A DNA stretch of 64,000 bases from Aeromicrobium sp. Leaf350. Its GTDB lineage: Bacteria > Actinomycetota > Actinomycetes > Propionibacteriales > Nocardioidaceae. The stretch spans positions 806,001 to 870,000 of the forward strand of contig NZ_CAKASL010000001.1 in assembly GCF_916858655.1 (NCBI RefSeq), given 5' to 3'. A model generated the notes under the pieces. It did not search any database and was not told the origin of the DNA. It was given only the letters and a program-made list of their open reading frames with translations. A program made the translations under genes and the position numbers. Positions 16,195 to 25,300 of this stretch are shown here, in pieces (position 1 is the first letter of the stretch; the number at the start of each line of letters is the position of its first letter).

Positions 16195-17121
16195 TCAGAA
16201 CGCGGGGCGGATCTCGCCGACGGGCCGACCCCCGCCGAGCACCACCGGGCGCGGCTCGGGCAGCACGCTCGGCCCCCCGAGCACCTCCACCGCTCGGGCC
16301 ATCGCGACGGTGAGCGCGCGCGCTCCCCCGTCCTCGACCTTGCCGACCAGCGCCGACCCGTCGGGCCAGCCGACCACCATGGTGCTCTCGGCCGCGGTCT
16401 TGGCGATGGCGCCCGGCATCGCCGTGATGAAGTGCCGCTCGGTGCTGCGGGTGCCGCTGACGTGGGTGGGGTGAGCCGTGATCGCGTCCACGAGGCGGCG
16501 CGACTCCGCCGTGCCACCGGTGGCGATGTGACCGATCGCCTGAGCGAGCCCGAGGACCGAGGTCGCGAGGAGCGGCGCGCCGCACCCGTCGACCCCCACG
16601 ACGGCCGGGGGGCCGCCGGTCTCCCGCGTGAAGACCTCCGTGACCCGCTGCTGCAGCGGATGGCCCGGATCCAGGTAGTCGTGCGTCGACCAGCCCTGCC
16701 CGACGCAGGTCAGCAGCATCGCGGCGTGCTTGCCCGAGCAGTCCATGAGGATCGGCGCCTTGCCGCCGCCCTCGCGGATCACGCGCGCGTGCTCGTGCGG
16801 CGAGTCGGGCCAGGAGGCCGGCGTCTGCAGCGCCGACTCGTCGAGCCCGGCGCGCGCCAGCACGGCCCGCACGACCTCGAGCTGGAACACCTCGCCGTGA
16901 TGGCTCGACGTCGCGATGGCGAGCTCGGCGCCGTCGAGCGGCAGGCCGGCCTCGAGCATCGCCAGCGCCTGGATCGGCTTGTTCGCCGACCGCGGGAAGA
17001 TCACGGTCGTCGGGTCGCCGATCGACCAGTCGACCTCCCCCGCCGGGTCGACGTGCACCAGCACGCCCCGATGACGACTCTCGACGAGTCCCGACCGCTC
17101 GACCTCCACCAGCACGTCCAC
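16195..17121 (-). CDS. L-asparaginase II (Rhizobium etli type)
   Basis: 308 residues of the thermolabile AnsA/Asparaginase_II family, unrelated to the E. coli type. Typical stretches are HRGVLVHVDPAGEVDWSIGDPTTVIFPRSANKPIQALAML, ATSSHHGE, MDCSGKHAAMLLTC and VDGCGAPLLATSVLGLA. It hydrolyses asparagine to aspartate and ammonia. GTG 17121 begins the protein. It is divergent from manC with a 68-bp gap. Confidence 0.9.
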   Translation of the reverse strand: MDVLVEVERSGLVESRHRGVLVHVDPAGEVDWSIGDPTTVIFPRSANKPIQALAMLEAGLPLDGAELAIATSSHHGEVFQLEVVRAVLARAGLDESALQTPASWPDSPHEHARVIREGGGKAPILMDCSGKHAAMLLTCVGQGWSTHDYLDPGHPLQQRVTEVFTRETGGPPAVVGVDGCGAPLLATSVLGLAQAIGHIATGGTAESRRLVDAITAHPTHVSGTRSTERHFITAMPGAIAKTAAESTMVVGWPDGSALVGKVEDGGARALTVAMARAVEVLGGPSVLPEPRPVVLGGGRPVGEIRPAF

Positions 17122-17176
17122 CTCGCCAGACTAGGACCGCGTCACGGATCCGCGGACCGGACCCGCCCACCGCCAC

Positions 17177-17182
17177 TACGCT
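17177..17182 (+). promoter_or_regulatory. -10 element (TACGCT) of leaderless manC
   Basis: TACGCT ends 7 nt before the GTG at 17190. Confidence 0.5.
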
Positions 17183-17189
17183 GACGACC

Positions 17190-18272
17190 GTGACCTCGCG
17201 CCCTTCCCTGGACGACCTCCACGCGATCGTGCCGGCCGGCGGCTCCGGCACCCGGCTCTGGCCCCTGTCGCGGCAGGCCCGGCCCAAGTTCCTGCTGGAC
17301 CTGCTCGGTGACGGCAGGACCCTCCTGCAGCAGACGTGGGACCGGCTCGACCGGCTCGTCGGCCCCGACCGCGTCCACGTCGTGACGGGCATCGCCCACA
17401 CCAGCGGGGTCCGGGAGCAGCTCCCGGACCTGTCGCACCTCGTCGTCGAGCCGTCGCCCCGTGACTCGATGCCCGCGATCGCGGTCGCGGCGGCAATCAT
17501 CGCCGAGACCGATCCGGACGCCGTGATCGGCTCCTTCGCGGCCGACCACGTCATCGACGACGACGAGGCGTTCGCCGACGCCGTCACGCAGGCGGTCGTC
17601 GCCGCCCGCACGGGCCTGCTGGTCACGATCGGCATCACGCCCACCTCGCCGTCGACCGCGTTCGGCTACATCGAGGGCGGCGACGTGCTCGCGGTCGAGG
17701 GAGCCCCCACCGCCCTGGCGGTGCGGCGGTTCGTCGAGAAGCCCGACCTCGCGACCGCGCAGGAGTACGTCGCGAGCGGGTCGTTCAGCTGGAACGCGGG
17801 GATGTTCGTCGTGCGGGCCTCGGTACTGCTCGACCACCTCGCCCGCCTGCAGCCGACGCTGCACGACGGCGTGCGCGAGATCGCCCGCTCCTGGCACTCC
17901 GCCGAGCAGGACCTCGTGCTCGCCCGCGTGTGGCCGACCCTGACCAAGATCGCCATCGACCACGCGATCGCCGAGCCCGTCTCGCTCGAGGGCGGCATGG
18001 CGGTCGTCCCCGGCCGCTTCGGGTGGGACGACATCGGCGACTTCGCGGCGCTGGCGGACGTCGGCGCCACCTCCAGCCCCGGCACGATCTTCGTCGACGC
18101 CGACGGGCTGGTGATCTCCGGCGACGACACGACCGTCGCGGTCGTCGGGCTGCACGACGTCGTGATCGCGCGCACCTCCGACGCCCTGCTCGTGACGACC
18201 CGCGAGCACAGCCAGCGCGTCAAGGAGGTCTCGGCCGCGCTCCAGGAGCTCGGCCGCGCCGACCTGCAGTGA
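17190..18272 (+). CDS. manC: Mannose-1-phosphate guanylyltransferase
   Basis: 360 residues, the short bacterial type without a fused isomerase. The nucleotide-binding motif PAGGSGTRLWPLSRQARPKFLL begins near residue 15; FVEKPD and FSWNAGMFV are the sugar-phosphate motifs. It makes GDP-mannose from mannose-1-phosphate and GTP for glycan and glycolipid synthesis. It is convergent with manA (11-bp gap), the enzyme two steps earlier in the pathway. The leaderless GTG start is supported by a -10 element. Confidence 0.92.
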   Translation: MTSRPSLDDLHAIVPAGGSGTRLWPLSRQARPKFLLDLLGDGRTLLQQTWDRLDRLVGPDRVHVVTGIAHTSGVREQLPDLSHLVVEPSPRDSMPAIAVAAAIIAETDPDAVIGSFAADHVIDDDEAFADAVTQAVVAARTGLLVTIGITPTSPSTAFGYIEGGDVLAVEGAPTALAVRRFVEKPDLATAQEYVASGSFSWNAGMFVVRASVLLDHLARLQPTLHDGVREIARSWHSAEQDLVLARVWPTLTKIAIDHAIAEPVSLEGGMAVVPGRFGWDDIGDFAALADVGATSSPGTIFVDADGLVISGDDTTVAVVGLHDVVIARTSDALLVTTREHSQRVKEVSAALQELGRADLQ

Positions 18273-18283
18273 GCGGGGCGGGG

Positions 18284-19471
18284 TCAGACGAGGTCGATGA
18301 GGCGGCCGGCGATCTCGTCGTCCGGCGTGAACGCCACGGCGACCTCGCCGGAGCCCTCGACCTCGACCCGTCCGTCGGCGGGATCGAGGTAGACCGAGTC
18401 GCCGCGCACCATCGAGAGGCGGTCGCCGTTGCCGGCGACCAGCTCGACCCGACCGCCCGTGCACAGGGCGATGCGGCGCCCCGTGCCGTAGAGCTCGACG
18501 CCGTTCGCCGCGACGGCCACCTGCGTCACCGCGAGCGCGAACTCGTCGACGTCGGGCGCGAAGACCTCGGTCTCGGTGCCCACCACCTCGGGCGTGATGC
18601 GGGCCAGGCGCGACATGCCGCGCTCGAGGCACGTGACCAGGCCCTCCGGGTCGACGTGCTTGCTCGTGAGCCCGGCGCGCAGGACGTTGTCCGAGGAGGT
18701 CATGACCTCCAGGCACATGCCGTGCAGGTGCGCGTGGATGATGCCGGCGCCGAGGAACGCCGCCTCGCCGGGCTGCAGCGTGACCCGGTTGAGCAGCAGC
18801 GTCAGCACGAGGCCCGAGTCGCCCGGGAAGTGCTCGGAGACCTCCAGGACCGTCAGGTAGGCGCGCTTGACGTCGACGTGCTGGGCGACGAGCCGGCGGC
18901 ACTCGTCGACGATCGCCGCGATCTCGGCCGGCTCCGGCGGCTCCTGCACGAGCTGCTCGACGATCCGGACGATGCCGTCGAAGCCCGGCTTCACCCGGAG
19001 CTCCTCGGCGAGCCGTGACGCCAGGTCGGTGTCGATGCCGTCGAGCACGCGCAGGATCTCGGCCGTGGGACGGAACCCGACCAACGTGTCGAAAGTCGTC
19101 AGCGCGTAGGCCATCTCGGGCTTGTGGCGCGGGTCCTTGTACGTGCGGTGCGGCGCGTCGAGGGGCACCCCGGCGGCGTTCTCGGCCTCGAAGCCGACCC
19201 GCGCGAGCTGGGCGTTCGGGTGCACCTGCAGCGACAGCGGGCGGCCCGCGGCGAGGATCTTCATCATGTACGGCAGCTGACCCGCGACACCGGCCAGCGA
19301 CGCCGTGTCACCGTCGACCTCGACCTCGGAGGGACTCAGCTCGTGCGTGCCCATCCAGATCTCCGCGAGCGGGCGACCGTCGGGCGACGCCCCCAGGAAG
19401 TGGGGGATGTCGGACGAGGAACCCCAGTCGTAGTCGCGCGAGGCGTTCCGCAGCCGATGCATGGCCGCCAT
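18284..19471 (-). CDS. manA: Mannose-6-phosphate isomerase, class I
   Basis: 395 residues. Type I phosphomannose isomerase features: the N-terminal NASRDYDWGSSSDIPHFLG, the zinc-binding motif PLSLQVHPN, and KPEMAYALTTFDTLVGFRP, GIIHAHLHGMCLEVMTSSDNVLRAGLTSKHVD. It interconverts fructose-6-phosphate and mannose-6-phosphate. ATG 19471 (MAAMHRLRN) is used; ATG 19462 is also possible. Confidence 0.93.
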   Translation of the reverse strand: MAAMHRLRNASRDYDWGSSSDIPHFLGASPDGRPLAEIWMGTHELSPSEVEVDGDTASLAGVAGQLPYMMKILAAGRPLSLQVHPNAQLARVGFEAENAAGVPLDAPHRTYKDPRHKPEMAYALTTFDTLVGFRPTAEILRVLDGIDTDLASRLAEELRVKPGFDGIVRIVEQLVQEPPEPAEIAAIVDECRRLVAQHVDVKRAYLTVLEVSEHFPGDSGLVLTLLLNRVTLQPGEAAFLGAGIIHAHLHGMCLEVMTSSDNVLRAGLTSKHVDPEGLVTCLERGMSRLARITPEVVGTETEVFAPDVDEFALAVTQVAVAANGVELYGTGRRIALCTGGRVELVAGNGDRLSMVRGDSVYLDPADGRVEVEGSGEVAVAFTPDDEIAGRLIDLV

Positions 19472-19532
19472 CGTATGTCGACGCCTCGACCCGCGGGACG
19501 AAAGGCCCGAGGATCGCGCGTCGGAGGTCGGG

Positions 19533-21329
19533 TCAGTCGCGGCGCGCCGAGTGCCGCGGCTTGCGCGGGGGCCCTGACGAAGGTCCCGACGGACCGCTGC
19601 GGCGCCCGCCGCGCGCGCCCTCGCCTCGGTTGCGGTTCGGCGGCGGACCATCGTCGAGCCGGAGGTCGATGAGCTTGCCCGAGATGCGGGTGCCGCGCAG
19701 GGCCTCGAACACCGCGTCGGGGAGACCCGCGGTCAGCTCGACGATCGCGTGGTCGGTCCCGAGGGTGATCTTGCCGAAGTCGGAACGCTTGAGGCCGCCC
19801 TCGTTGGCGAGCGCACCCACGATCGCCGACGGTCCGATCTTGTGGCGCTTGCCGACCGCGAGCCGGTAGCGCGTCCACTCCCCCGACTCCTCGGACTCGG
19901 AACGGCGTCCGCGGTCGCCCCCGCGATCGGCACCCCGGTCGAACCCGCGGTCGCCGTCCTCGCGCGGGGCGCGCTCACGACGCTCCCGCGGCTCGTGACG
20001 CTGCTCGGCCTCGGGCCGCAGGAAGAAGTTCGGGTCGTCGGCGCCCAGCACTGCCAGGGCGGCCGCGACGTCGGTCATCTCCACACCGTGCTCGGCGACG
20101 TAGGCCTCGACCAGGGCGCGGAACGCGTGGAACTGCGGGGAGCCGAGGCTCTCGGTGATCGACTCGGTGAGCCGCGACGCGCGCCGCTCGTTGACCTCGT
20201 CGGGCGACGGGACCGACATCTGCTCGAGCGTGCGGCCGGAGACCTTCTCGAGCGCCGACAGCATGCGGCGCTCGCGCGGCGTGACGAACACGATCGCGTC
20301 GCCGCTGCGGCCCGCACGGCCCGTGCGGCCGATGCGGTGCACGTACGCCTCGGTGTCGTGCGGGATGTCGTAGTTGATGACGTGCGTGATGCGGTCGACG
20401 TCGAGACCACGGGCCGCGACGTCGGTGGCGACGACGATGTCGATCGCCCCGGACTTCAAGCCGCCGACGATGCGCTCGCGCTGCGCCTGGGCGAGGTCGC
20501 CGTTCAGGGCGGCCGCGTCGAAGCCCCGGCCCCGCAACCGCTCGGCGAGGTCCTCGGTGGACTGCTTGGTGCGCACGAAGATCAGCAGGCCGTCGCCGTC
20601 CTCGACCTCGAGCAGACGGGTCAGCGCGTCGAACTTGCCGTGGTGGTGCACGCCGATCCAGCGCTGCTTGACCGTGGAGGTCGAGCGGATGCTCGCGTCG
20701 ATCGAGACGTCGACCGGGTCGTGCAGGTACTTCTTGGCCAGGCGACGGATCGCCGGCGGCATCGTGGCCGAGAACAGGGCCACCTGCTTCTCGTCGGGGG
20801 TGTCGCGCAGGATGCGCTCGACGTCCTCCGCGAAGCCCATCGTGAGCATCTCGTCGGCCTCGTCGAGCACGAGGTGGTCGAGGCCCGACAGCTCGAGGCT
20901 GCCGCGCTCGAGGTGGTCGATGACGCGACCCGGCGTGCCGACCACGACGTGGGCGCCCCGCTCGAGCCCGCGCAGCTGGGCCGCGTAGCCCTGGCCGCCG
21001 TAGACCGGGAGCACACGGATGCCCGGAAGCTTCGCGGCGTAGCTCGTGACGGCGTCGGCGACCTGCAGCGCGAGCTCGCGCGTGGGCGCCATGATCAGGG
21101 CCTGCGTCTCGGACCGGTCCGGGTCGAGACCGTCGAGCATCGGCAGCGCGAACGCGGCCGTCTTGCCGGTGCCGGTCTGGGCCAGTCCGACGACGTCGCG
21201 ACCGGCCAGGAGCTCGGGGATGGCCCGGGCCTGGATGGGGGTGGGCGACTCGTACCCGAGATCGGAGAGCACCGCCACGAGCCCGGCCGAGAGGCCCAGG
21301 TCGGCGAAGGTGGACGGGGTGGAACTCAT
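19533..21329 (-). CDS. deaD: DEAD-box RNA helicase (DeaD/CsdA type)
   Basis: 598 residues. Helicase motifs in order: SPTPIQ, QTGTGKT (near residue 48), PTRELALQ, GTPGRVIDH, DEAD, SAT, VATDVAARGLD and HRIGRTGRAG. A linker rich in Arg/Asp/Gly (GDRGFDRGADRGGDRG) leads to a DbpA-type RNA-binding domain (GKRHKIGPSAIVGALANEGG) and a basic tail. It unwinds structured RNA in ribosome assembly and mRNA decay. The start at ATG 21329 (MSSTPSTFADLGL) fits the family; the frame extends much further upstream but that part is a shadow. Confidence 0.95.
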   Translation of the reverse strand: MSSTPSTFADLGLSAGLVAVLSDLGYESPTPIQARAIPELLAGRDVVGLAQTGTGKTAAFALPMLDGLDPDRSETQALIMAPTRELALQVADAVTSYAAKLPGIRVLPVYGGQGYAAQLRGLERGAHVVVGTPGRVIDHLERGSLELSGLDHLVLDEADEMLTMGFAEDVERILRDTPDEKQVALFSATMPPAIRRLAKKYLHDPVDVSIDASIRSTSTVKQRWIGVHHHGKFDALTRLLEVEDGDGLLIFVRTKQSTEDLAERLRGRGFDAAALNGDLAQAQRERIVGGLKSGAIDIVVATDVAARGLDVDRITHVINYDIPHDTEAYVHRIGRTGRAGRSGDAIVFVTPRERRMLSALEKVSGRTLEQMSVPSPDEVNERRASRLTESITESLGSPQFHAFRALVEAYVAEHGVEMTDVAAALAVLGADDPNFFLRPEAEQRHEPRERRERAPREDGDRGFDRGADRGGDRGRRSESEESGEWTRYRLAVGKRHKIGPSAIVGALANEGGLKRSDFGKITLGTDHAIVELTAGLPDAVFEALRGTRISGKLIDLRLDDGPPPNRNRGEGARGGRRSGPSGPSSGPPRKPRHSARRD

Positions 21330-21455
21330 GCTGCTCCGATGATCGGCGAGGTCGCGGTGCAGCGCAACGTCACCAACATCAATCAGCGCATCACCGGCGG
21401 GGTCCTCATACCGTAGTGTTTCGGCCAGTCCGGACCGCAATCGGGAGGAAGACTC

Positions 21456-22790
21456 GTGCGTCACACCCTGGGCGCCATCGCCCGTCGCTGGCCGATCGTG
21501 GCCGTCGTGACCCTCCTCGGCATCGGGCTCGCCGCCCTGGCCGTCACCTTCCAGTCCCCGCAGTACACCGGCACCGCCGAGGTCCTGGTGCAGCAGTCGG
21601 GCGAGGCCGGACCGTCCTCCCCCGGCGCCCGCGTGGTCGCCTCGTACGCCGCGACGCTCGAGGGTCGCGACCTCGCCGACGACGCCGGCGTCGACGCCCC
21701 CGTCACGGCCGAGCCGCGCGAGGGATCGGACGTCATCGAGCTCTCCGTCGACGGCGACACGCCCGAGCAGGCACGCAACCGCGCGGCGGCCGTGGTCGAG
21801 GCGTTCACGCGGTTCGTCGCCGACCGTGCGGGCGAGTCCGGGCTCACCGCGACCGTCGTGTCGTCGGCCGCGGCGAGCGACTCCGCCACGAGCCCCGACT
21901 GGGTCCTGTACCTGCTGGTCGGCGCTGCCGCGGGCTTCCTGGTGGGGGCCCTGGTCGCCCTCGCCCGCTCCGGCGCACCAGCCGTCGTGGGCACCGCCGA
22001 CGACGCGAAGTCGCTGACCGACGCTCCCGTGCTGGGCACCGTGGCCCAGGACCCCGACATGGCCGACCACCCGCTGCTCTCGCAGCTGGAGTCGAACCAC
22101 CCCCGCCGCGAGTCGATGCGCATCCTGCGCACGAACCTGCAGTTCCTGGACGTCGACTCCCCCCAGCAGGTCATCACGATCACCAGCGCCCTGCCGAACG
22201 AGGGCAAGTCGACCACGTCGTCGTCGCTCGCGATCGCCCTGGCCGAGACCGGCCGTCGCGTGCTGCTGATCGACGGCGACCTCCGCAAGCCACGGCTCGA
22301 CTCGATGTTCGGCCTGGAGCGCACCGTCGGACTGACGACTGCCCTCGTCGGTCGGGTCTCGCCCGAGTCGGCCGTGCAGTCGACCCGCACGCCGGGCCTG
22401 GACGTCCTCACGAGCGGCACCTTGCCCCCGAACCCGTCGGAGCTGCTGCAGACCGAGGCGATGCTCAACCTCGTCGGCCACCTGTCCGAGAGCTACGACC
22501 TCGTCCTCATCGACGCACCGCCGCTGCTCGCCGTGACCGACGGCGCCCTGCTGGCCGCGCTGTCCGACGGGGCCCTGGTCGTCGTGCGGCACGGACGCAC
22601 GCGGCTGGACGAGCTCAAGGGCGCCGCCGAGCGCCTGCAGGCCGTCGGCGCACGGGTGCTCGGCACCGTCATCACGATGACGCCGCGGCGCTCGACCTCG
22701 CGCTACGGCTACGGCAGCGGCTACGGCCCGGAGTTCTTCGCGCGCGAGACCGCGTCGAGCTCGGGGCGTCGCGCCGCCCGTCGCCGCTGA
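21456..22790 (+). CDS. Wzz-domain / BY-kinase polysaccharide co-polymerase
   Basis: 444 residues in one chain: a Wzz domain between two membrane helices (about residues 10-30 and 148-170), then a cytoplasmic tyrosine-kinase-like ATPase. Walker A is SALPNEGKST (Lys251), Walker A' is LLIDGDLRKP (about 269), and Walker B is LVLIDAPPLL (about 349). The C-terminus has a short tyrosine cluster (RYGYGSGYG), the usual autophosphorylation site. It probably sets chain length or export of an envelope polysaccharide. GTG 21456 follows GGGAGGAAGACTC. The gene converges with a tyrosine phosphatase. Confidence 0.88.
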   Translation: MRHTLGAIARRWPIVAVVTLLGIGLAALAVTFQSPQYTGTAEVLVQQSGEAGPSSPGARVVASYAATLEGRDLADDAGVDAPVTAEPREGSDVIELSVDGDTPEQARNRAAAVVEAFTRFVADRAGESGLTATVVSSAAASDSATSPDWVLYLLVGAAAGFLVGALVALARSGAPAVVGTADDAKSLTDAPVLGTVAQDPDMADHPLLSQLESNHPRRESMRILRTNLQFLDVDSPQQVITITSALPNEGKSTTSSSLAIALAETGRRVLLIDGDLRKPRLDSMFGLERTVGLTTALVGRVSPESAVQSTRTPGLDVLTSGTLPPNPSELLQTEAMLNLVGHLSESYDLVLIDAPPLLAVTDGALLAALSDGALVVVRHGRTRLDELKGAAERLQAVGARVLGTVITMTPRRSTSRYGYGSGYGPEFFARETASSSGRRAARRR

Positions 22791-22799
22791 GTCCGGCGC

Positions 22800-23348
22800 T
22801 CAGGCGTTGTCGACGGTGACGGCGAGGGCGTTGAGCCGCTCGGCGATCGTCGCGCAGGCGGCGTCGATCTGGTCGGCGACCGTGCGGTAGACCGCCGGCT
22901 TGCGGCGGTATGGGTCGACGACGTCGAGGCTGCCGCGGGCGCGGCTGCGCAGCCGCGCGGCCTCGGCCACGAGCTCCTCCGGGGAGTCGGCCTCGACCGA
23001 GGGGGCCAGCTGGGCGAACTCGACGAGCGTGAAGGTGCGGCGCAGCGCCTCCGGGGTCCCGCCGAGGATCTCCGAGCGGTGGTCGCTGGTCGCGGTCAGG
23101 ATGAGCCCGGCCGAGTCGACGAAGTAGTCGTCGATCGGGTGCGAGCGGAACGAGCCGGGGGTCAGCCCGAGGCGCATGAGCTCCATCGCCGCCATCGCGT
23201 CCATCGGCTTGTCGACCCAGCCGCGCACGCCGGCGCTGGCCACCTCGAAGTGCGACGGATCGAGACGGTCGCGCAGGACCATCTCCATCAGCGGCGACCG
23301 GCAGATGTTGGCGGTGCAGACCGCGAGCACCGCGAAGCGATGCTGCAC
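22800..23348 (-). CDS. Low-molecular-weight protein-tyrosine phosphatase
   Basis: 182 residues, with the catalytic P-loop CTANICRS (Cys11, Arg17) at the N-terminus and the general acid Asp in DVVDPYRR. This is the Wzb/Ptp type that dephosphorylates BY-kinases; the convergent neighbour encodes such a kinase. GTG 23348 lies directly after the ygfZ stop (23350), so it is expressed with ygfZ and the nitrobindin gene. Confidence 0.88.
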   Translation of the reverse strand: MQHRFAVLAVCTANICRSPLMEMVLRDRLDPSHFEVASAGVRGWVDKPMDAMAAMELMRLGLTPGSFRSHPIDDYFVDSAGLILTATSDHRSEILGGTPEALRRTFTLVEFAQLAPSVEADSPEELVAEAARLRSRARGSLDVVDPYRRKPAVYRTVADQIDAACATIAERLNALAVTVDNA

Positions 23349-23349
23349 G

Positions 23350-24303
23350 TCAGCCTCGCACCGAGGGCCGCACGTGCAGGCCGACCTCGGGGTCGACGAC
23401 GACCTCCTGCGCGGCGGCGACGCCGTCGACCAGGAGCGGGGCCGCCAGGTCGACCGAGCGCTTCAGGAGCGCGAGGGCGATCGGACCGAGCTCGTGGTGG
23501 CGGGCCGAGGTGCCGACCGTGCCGACCTTGCGGCCGTCGGCCGTGACCTCCGACCCCACGGCCGGGAGGTGGTCGACGGAGCCGTCGAGGTGCAGCAGGG
23601 TCAGGCGGCGCGGAGGACGGCCGAGCGTGTGCACGCGCGCCACCGTCTCCTGCCCGCGGTAGCAGCCCTTGTCGAGGTGCACCGCGACGTCGAGCAGTCC
23701 GGCCTCGTTCGGGATCGTGAGCTCGTCGGTGTCGAGACCCACGCGAGCTCGGCCGTCGGCGATGCGCGCGGCCTCCCAGGCCCAGGTGCCGACCGGGTCG
23801 CCGAGCTCGGCGGGGAGGTCGGCCAGCGTCGCGCGCGGGCGGATCTGCCACGCCAGACCGGGCAGACCGATCACGGCGTGCTCGTCGGTGACCTCGCGCA
23901 CCTCGACCCGGGTCATGAACCGCATGCGGTCCAGGAACGCGACGAGGGGCGCTGCGGCGCCCGGCTCGGTGTGGGCCCACACCGTCTCGCCGTCGTCGAC
24001 GAGGTCGAAGCCGTGCTCGATGCGCCCCTGTGGCGACAGGATCAGCGCCGAGGTCGCCACCCCGGGCGCGAGGTCGCGCACGTGCTGCGTCGAGAGGTCG
24101 TGGAGCCACGTCAGGCGGTCGGGGCCCGAGATCGTCAGGACGTCGCGGTGCGACAGGTCGACGAACGTGCCGCCCGCCTCGAAGCGGCGCTGCTCGTTGA
24201 CGATGCTGCCGTAGTGGGCCGCGACCGCGGAGTCCGGGGCGTCGGCGAAGACCGCTCCGGGCAGGTCCAGGAGCGGGGATCGACGGGACTCATACGCGCT
24301 CAA
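23350..24303 (-). CDS. ygfZ: YgfZ/GcvT-like folate-binding protein for Fe-S cluster repair
   Basis: 317 residues. The YgfZ signature KGCYRGQETVAR is present, with DRLTWLHDLSTQHV and SPQGRIEHGFDLV earlier. YgfZ helps assembly and repair of some Fe-S proteins in a folate-dependent manner. The start is TTG 24303, overlapping the nitrobindin stop by 14 bp, which argues for coupled translation. Confidence 0.9.
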   Translation of the reverse strand: MSAYESRRSPLLDLPGAVFADAPDSAVAAHYGSIVNEQRRFEAGGTFVDLSHRDVLTISGPDRLTWLHDLSTQHVRDLAPGVATSALILSPQGRIEHGFDLVDDGETVWAHTEPGAAAPLVAFLDRMRFMTRVEVREVTDEHAVIGLPGLAWQIRPRATLADLPAELGDPVGTWAWEAARIADGRARVGLDTDELTIPNEAGLLDVAVHLDKGCYRGQETVARVHTLGRPPRRLTLLHLDGSVDHLPAVGSEVTADGRKVGTVGTSARHHELGPIALALLKRSVDLAAPLLVDGVAAAQEVVVDPEVGLHVRPSVRG

Positions 24304-24781
24304 GCTGACCCCACAGGTGTGACTGCATCTCGTGTCCTTCGGCGGCCATGTCGTAGGCGTACATCAAACGGCTCTCGACCAGGCCGTAGAGGCGCTGGCC
24401 GGCGGTGTACTCGGTGGCCGACGCGGTGCGGGCGACCAGGTCGGTCGCGAGCTGGAGCCGCGGACCGTCGGTGGCGCCGTACCAGACCTCGGCGTGGCCG
24501 CTGGGGTGGGCGAGCACCATCTCGATGCCGTCGTCGGTGGGCCGCAGGAAGCCCGTCTCGAGCGCCCCCGGGCCGGTGCGGCCGCCCTGCTCGTCGGTGG
24601 TCCAGGACCGGCTGAAGTAGTGCAGGAACGGTCGGGTGTCGTGCGCGAACACGAGCTCCTGCTCGAACGTGTACGGCTCGACGGTCGGGTACTCGCCCCG
24701 CCCGTTGCCGTGCCAGGTGCCGAGCAACCAGGCGACCGGCACCAGCGAGGGGTGCAGGTCACTGGGGATCTCGAAGGGCAT
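24290..24781 (-). CDS. Nitrobindin-type heme protein (FABP-like, DUF1794)
   Basis: 163 residues. The signature GTWHGNGRGEYPT is at residues 21-33, and the C-terminal heme-ligand histidine is His155 in EMQSHLWGQLERV. Length and heme position match the mycobacterial nitrobindins, which are reported to convert peroxynitrite to nitrate. It is divergent from dtd, 36 bp away. Confidence 0.88.
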   Translation of the reverse strand: MPFEIPSDLHPSLVPVAWLLGTWHGNGRGEYPTVEPYTFEQELVFAHDTRPFLHYFSRSWTTDEQGGRTGPGALETGFLRPTDDGIEMVLAHPSGHAEVWYGATDGPRLQLATDLVARTASATEYTAGQRLYGLVESRLMYAYDMAAEGHEMQSHLWGQLERV

Positions 24782-24804
24782 GCCACCGATCCTACCGGCG
24801 GGCC

Positions 24805-24810
24805 TATTCT
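24805..24810 (+). promoter_or_regulatory. -10 element (TATTCT) of leaderless dtd
   Basis: TATTCT ends 7 nt before GTG 24818. Confidence 0.55.
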
Positions 24811-24817
24811 CGAGGTC

Positions 24818-25240
24818 GTGAGAGCAGTCGTGCAGCGGGTCACCCGCGGCGCCGTGCGCGTCGACGAGCAGACGGTCGGCGAGATCGGGCCCGGCCTGGT
24901 CGTGCTGCTGGGCGTGACCCACGACGACACCGCCGAGGTGGGCGACCGTCTGGCCCACCGCCTGCACCGCCTCCGTGTGCTCGCCGGTGACACCTCCCTG
25001 GCCGACGGCGACGGCGAGGTCCTGGTGGTCAGCCAGTTCACGCTGTACGCCGACACGCGGAAGGGTCGCCGGCCGTCCTGGTCCGCGGCCGCGCCCGCGC
25101 CGGTGGCCGAGCCGATCTACGAGGCCTTCTGCGAGTCCTTGCGCTCCCGGGGCGTGCCGGTGGCCACCGGGCGGTTCGGTGCGCAGATGGCGGTCGAGAT
25201 CGTCGGCGACGGTCCTGTGACGATCATCATCGACAGCTGA
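24818..25240 (+). CDS. dtd: D-aminoacyl-tRNA deacylase
   Basis: 140 residues from GTG 24818 (VRAVVQRVTRGAV). The catalytic motif SQFTLYADTRKGRRPS and the C-terminal motif GDGPVTIIID are both present. The enzyme removes D-amino acids (and misloaded glycine) from tRNA. The frame is open for 162 codons upstream, but the family starts here and a -10 element sits in front. Confidence 0.94.
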   Translation: MRAVVQRVTRGAVRVDEQTVGEIGPGLVVLLGVTHDDTAEVGDRLAHRLHRLRVLAGDTSLADGDGEVLVVSQFTLYADTRKGRRPSWSAAAPAPVAEPIYEAFCESLRSRGVPVATGRFGAQMAVEIVGDGPVTIIIDS

Positions 25241-25300
25241 GGGCCCCGACATCGAGGTTGGACGGCGAGAATTGGGCCGGACCCGGCACAATAGGACGAC

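Noticed and set aside
19533-22592. Extended helicase frame through the kinase gene
   Set aside because: The DEAD-box family start at 21329 fits; the upstream part is opposite the Wzz-kinase gene and has shadow composition.
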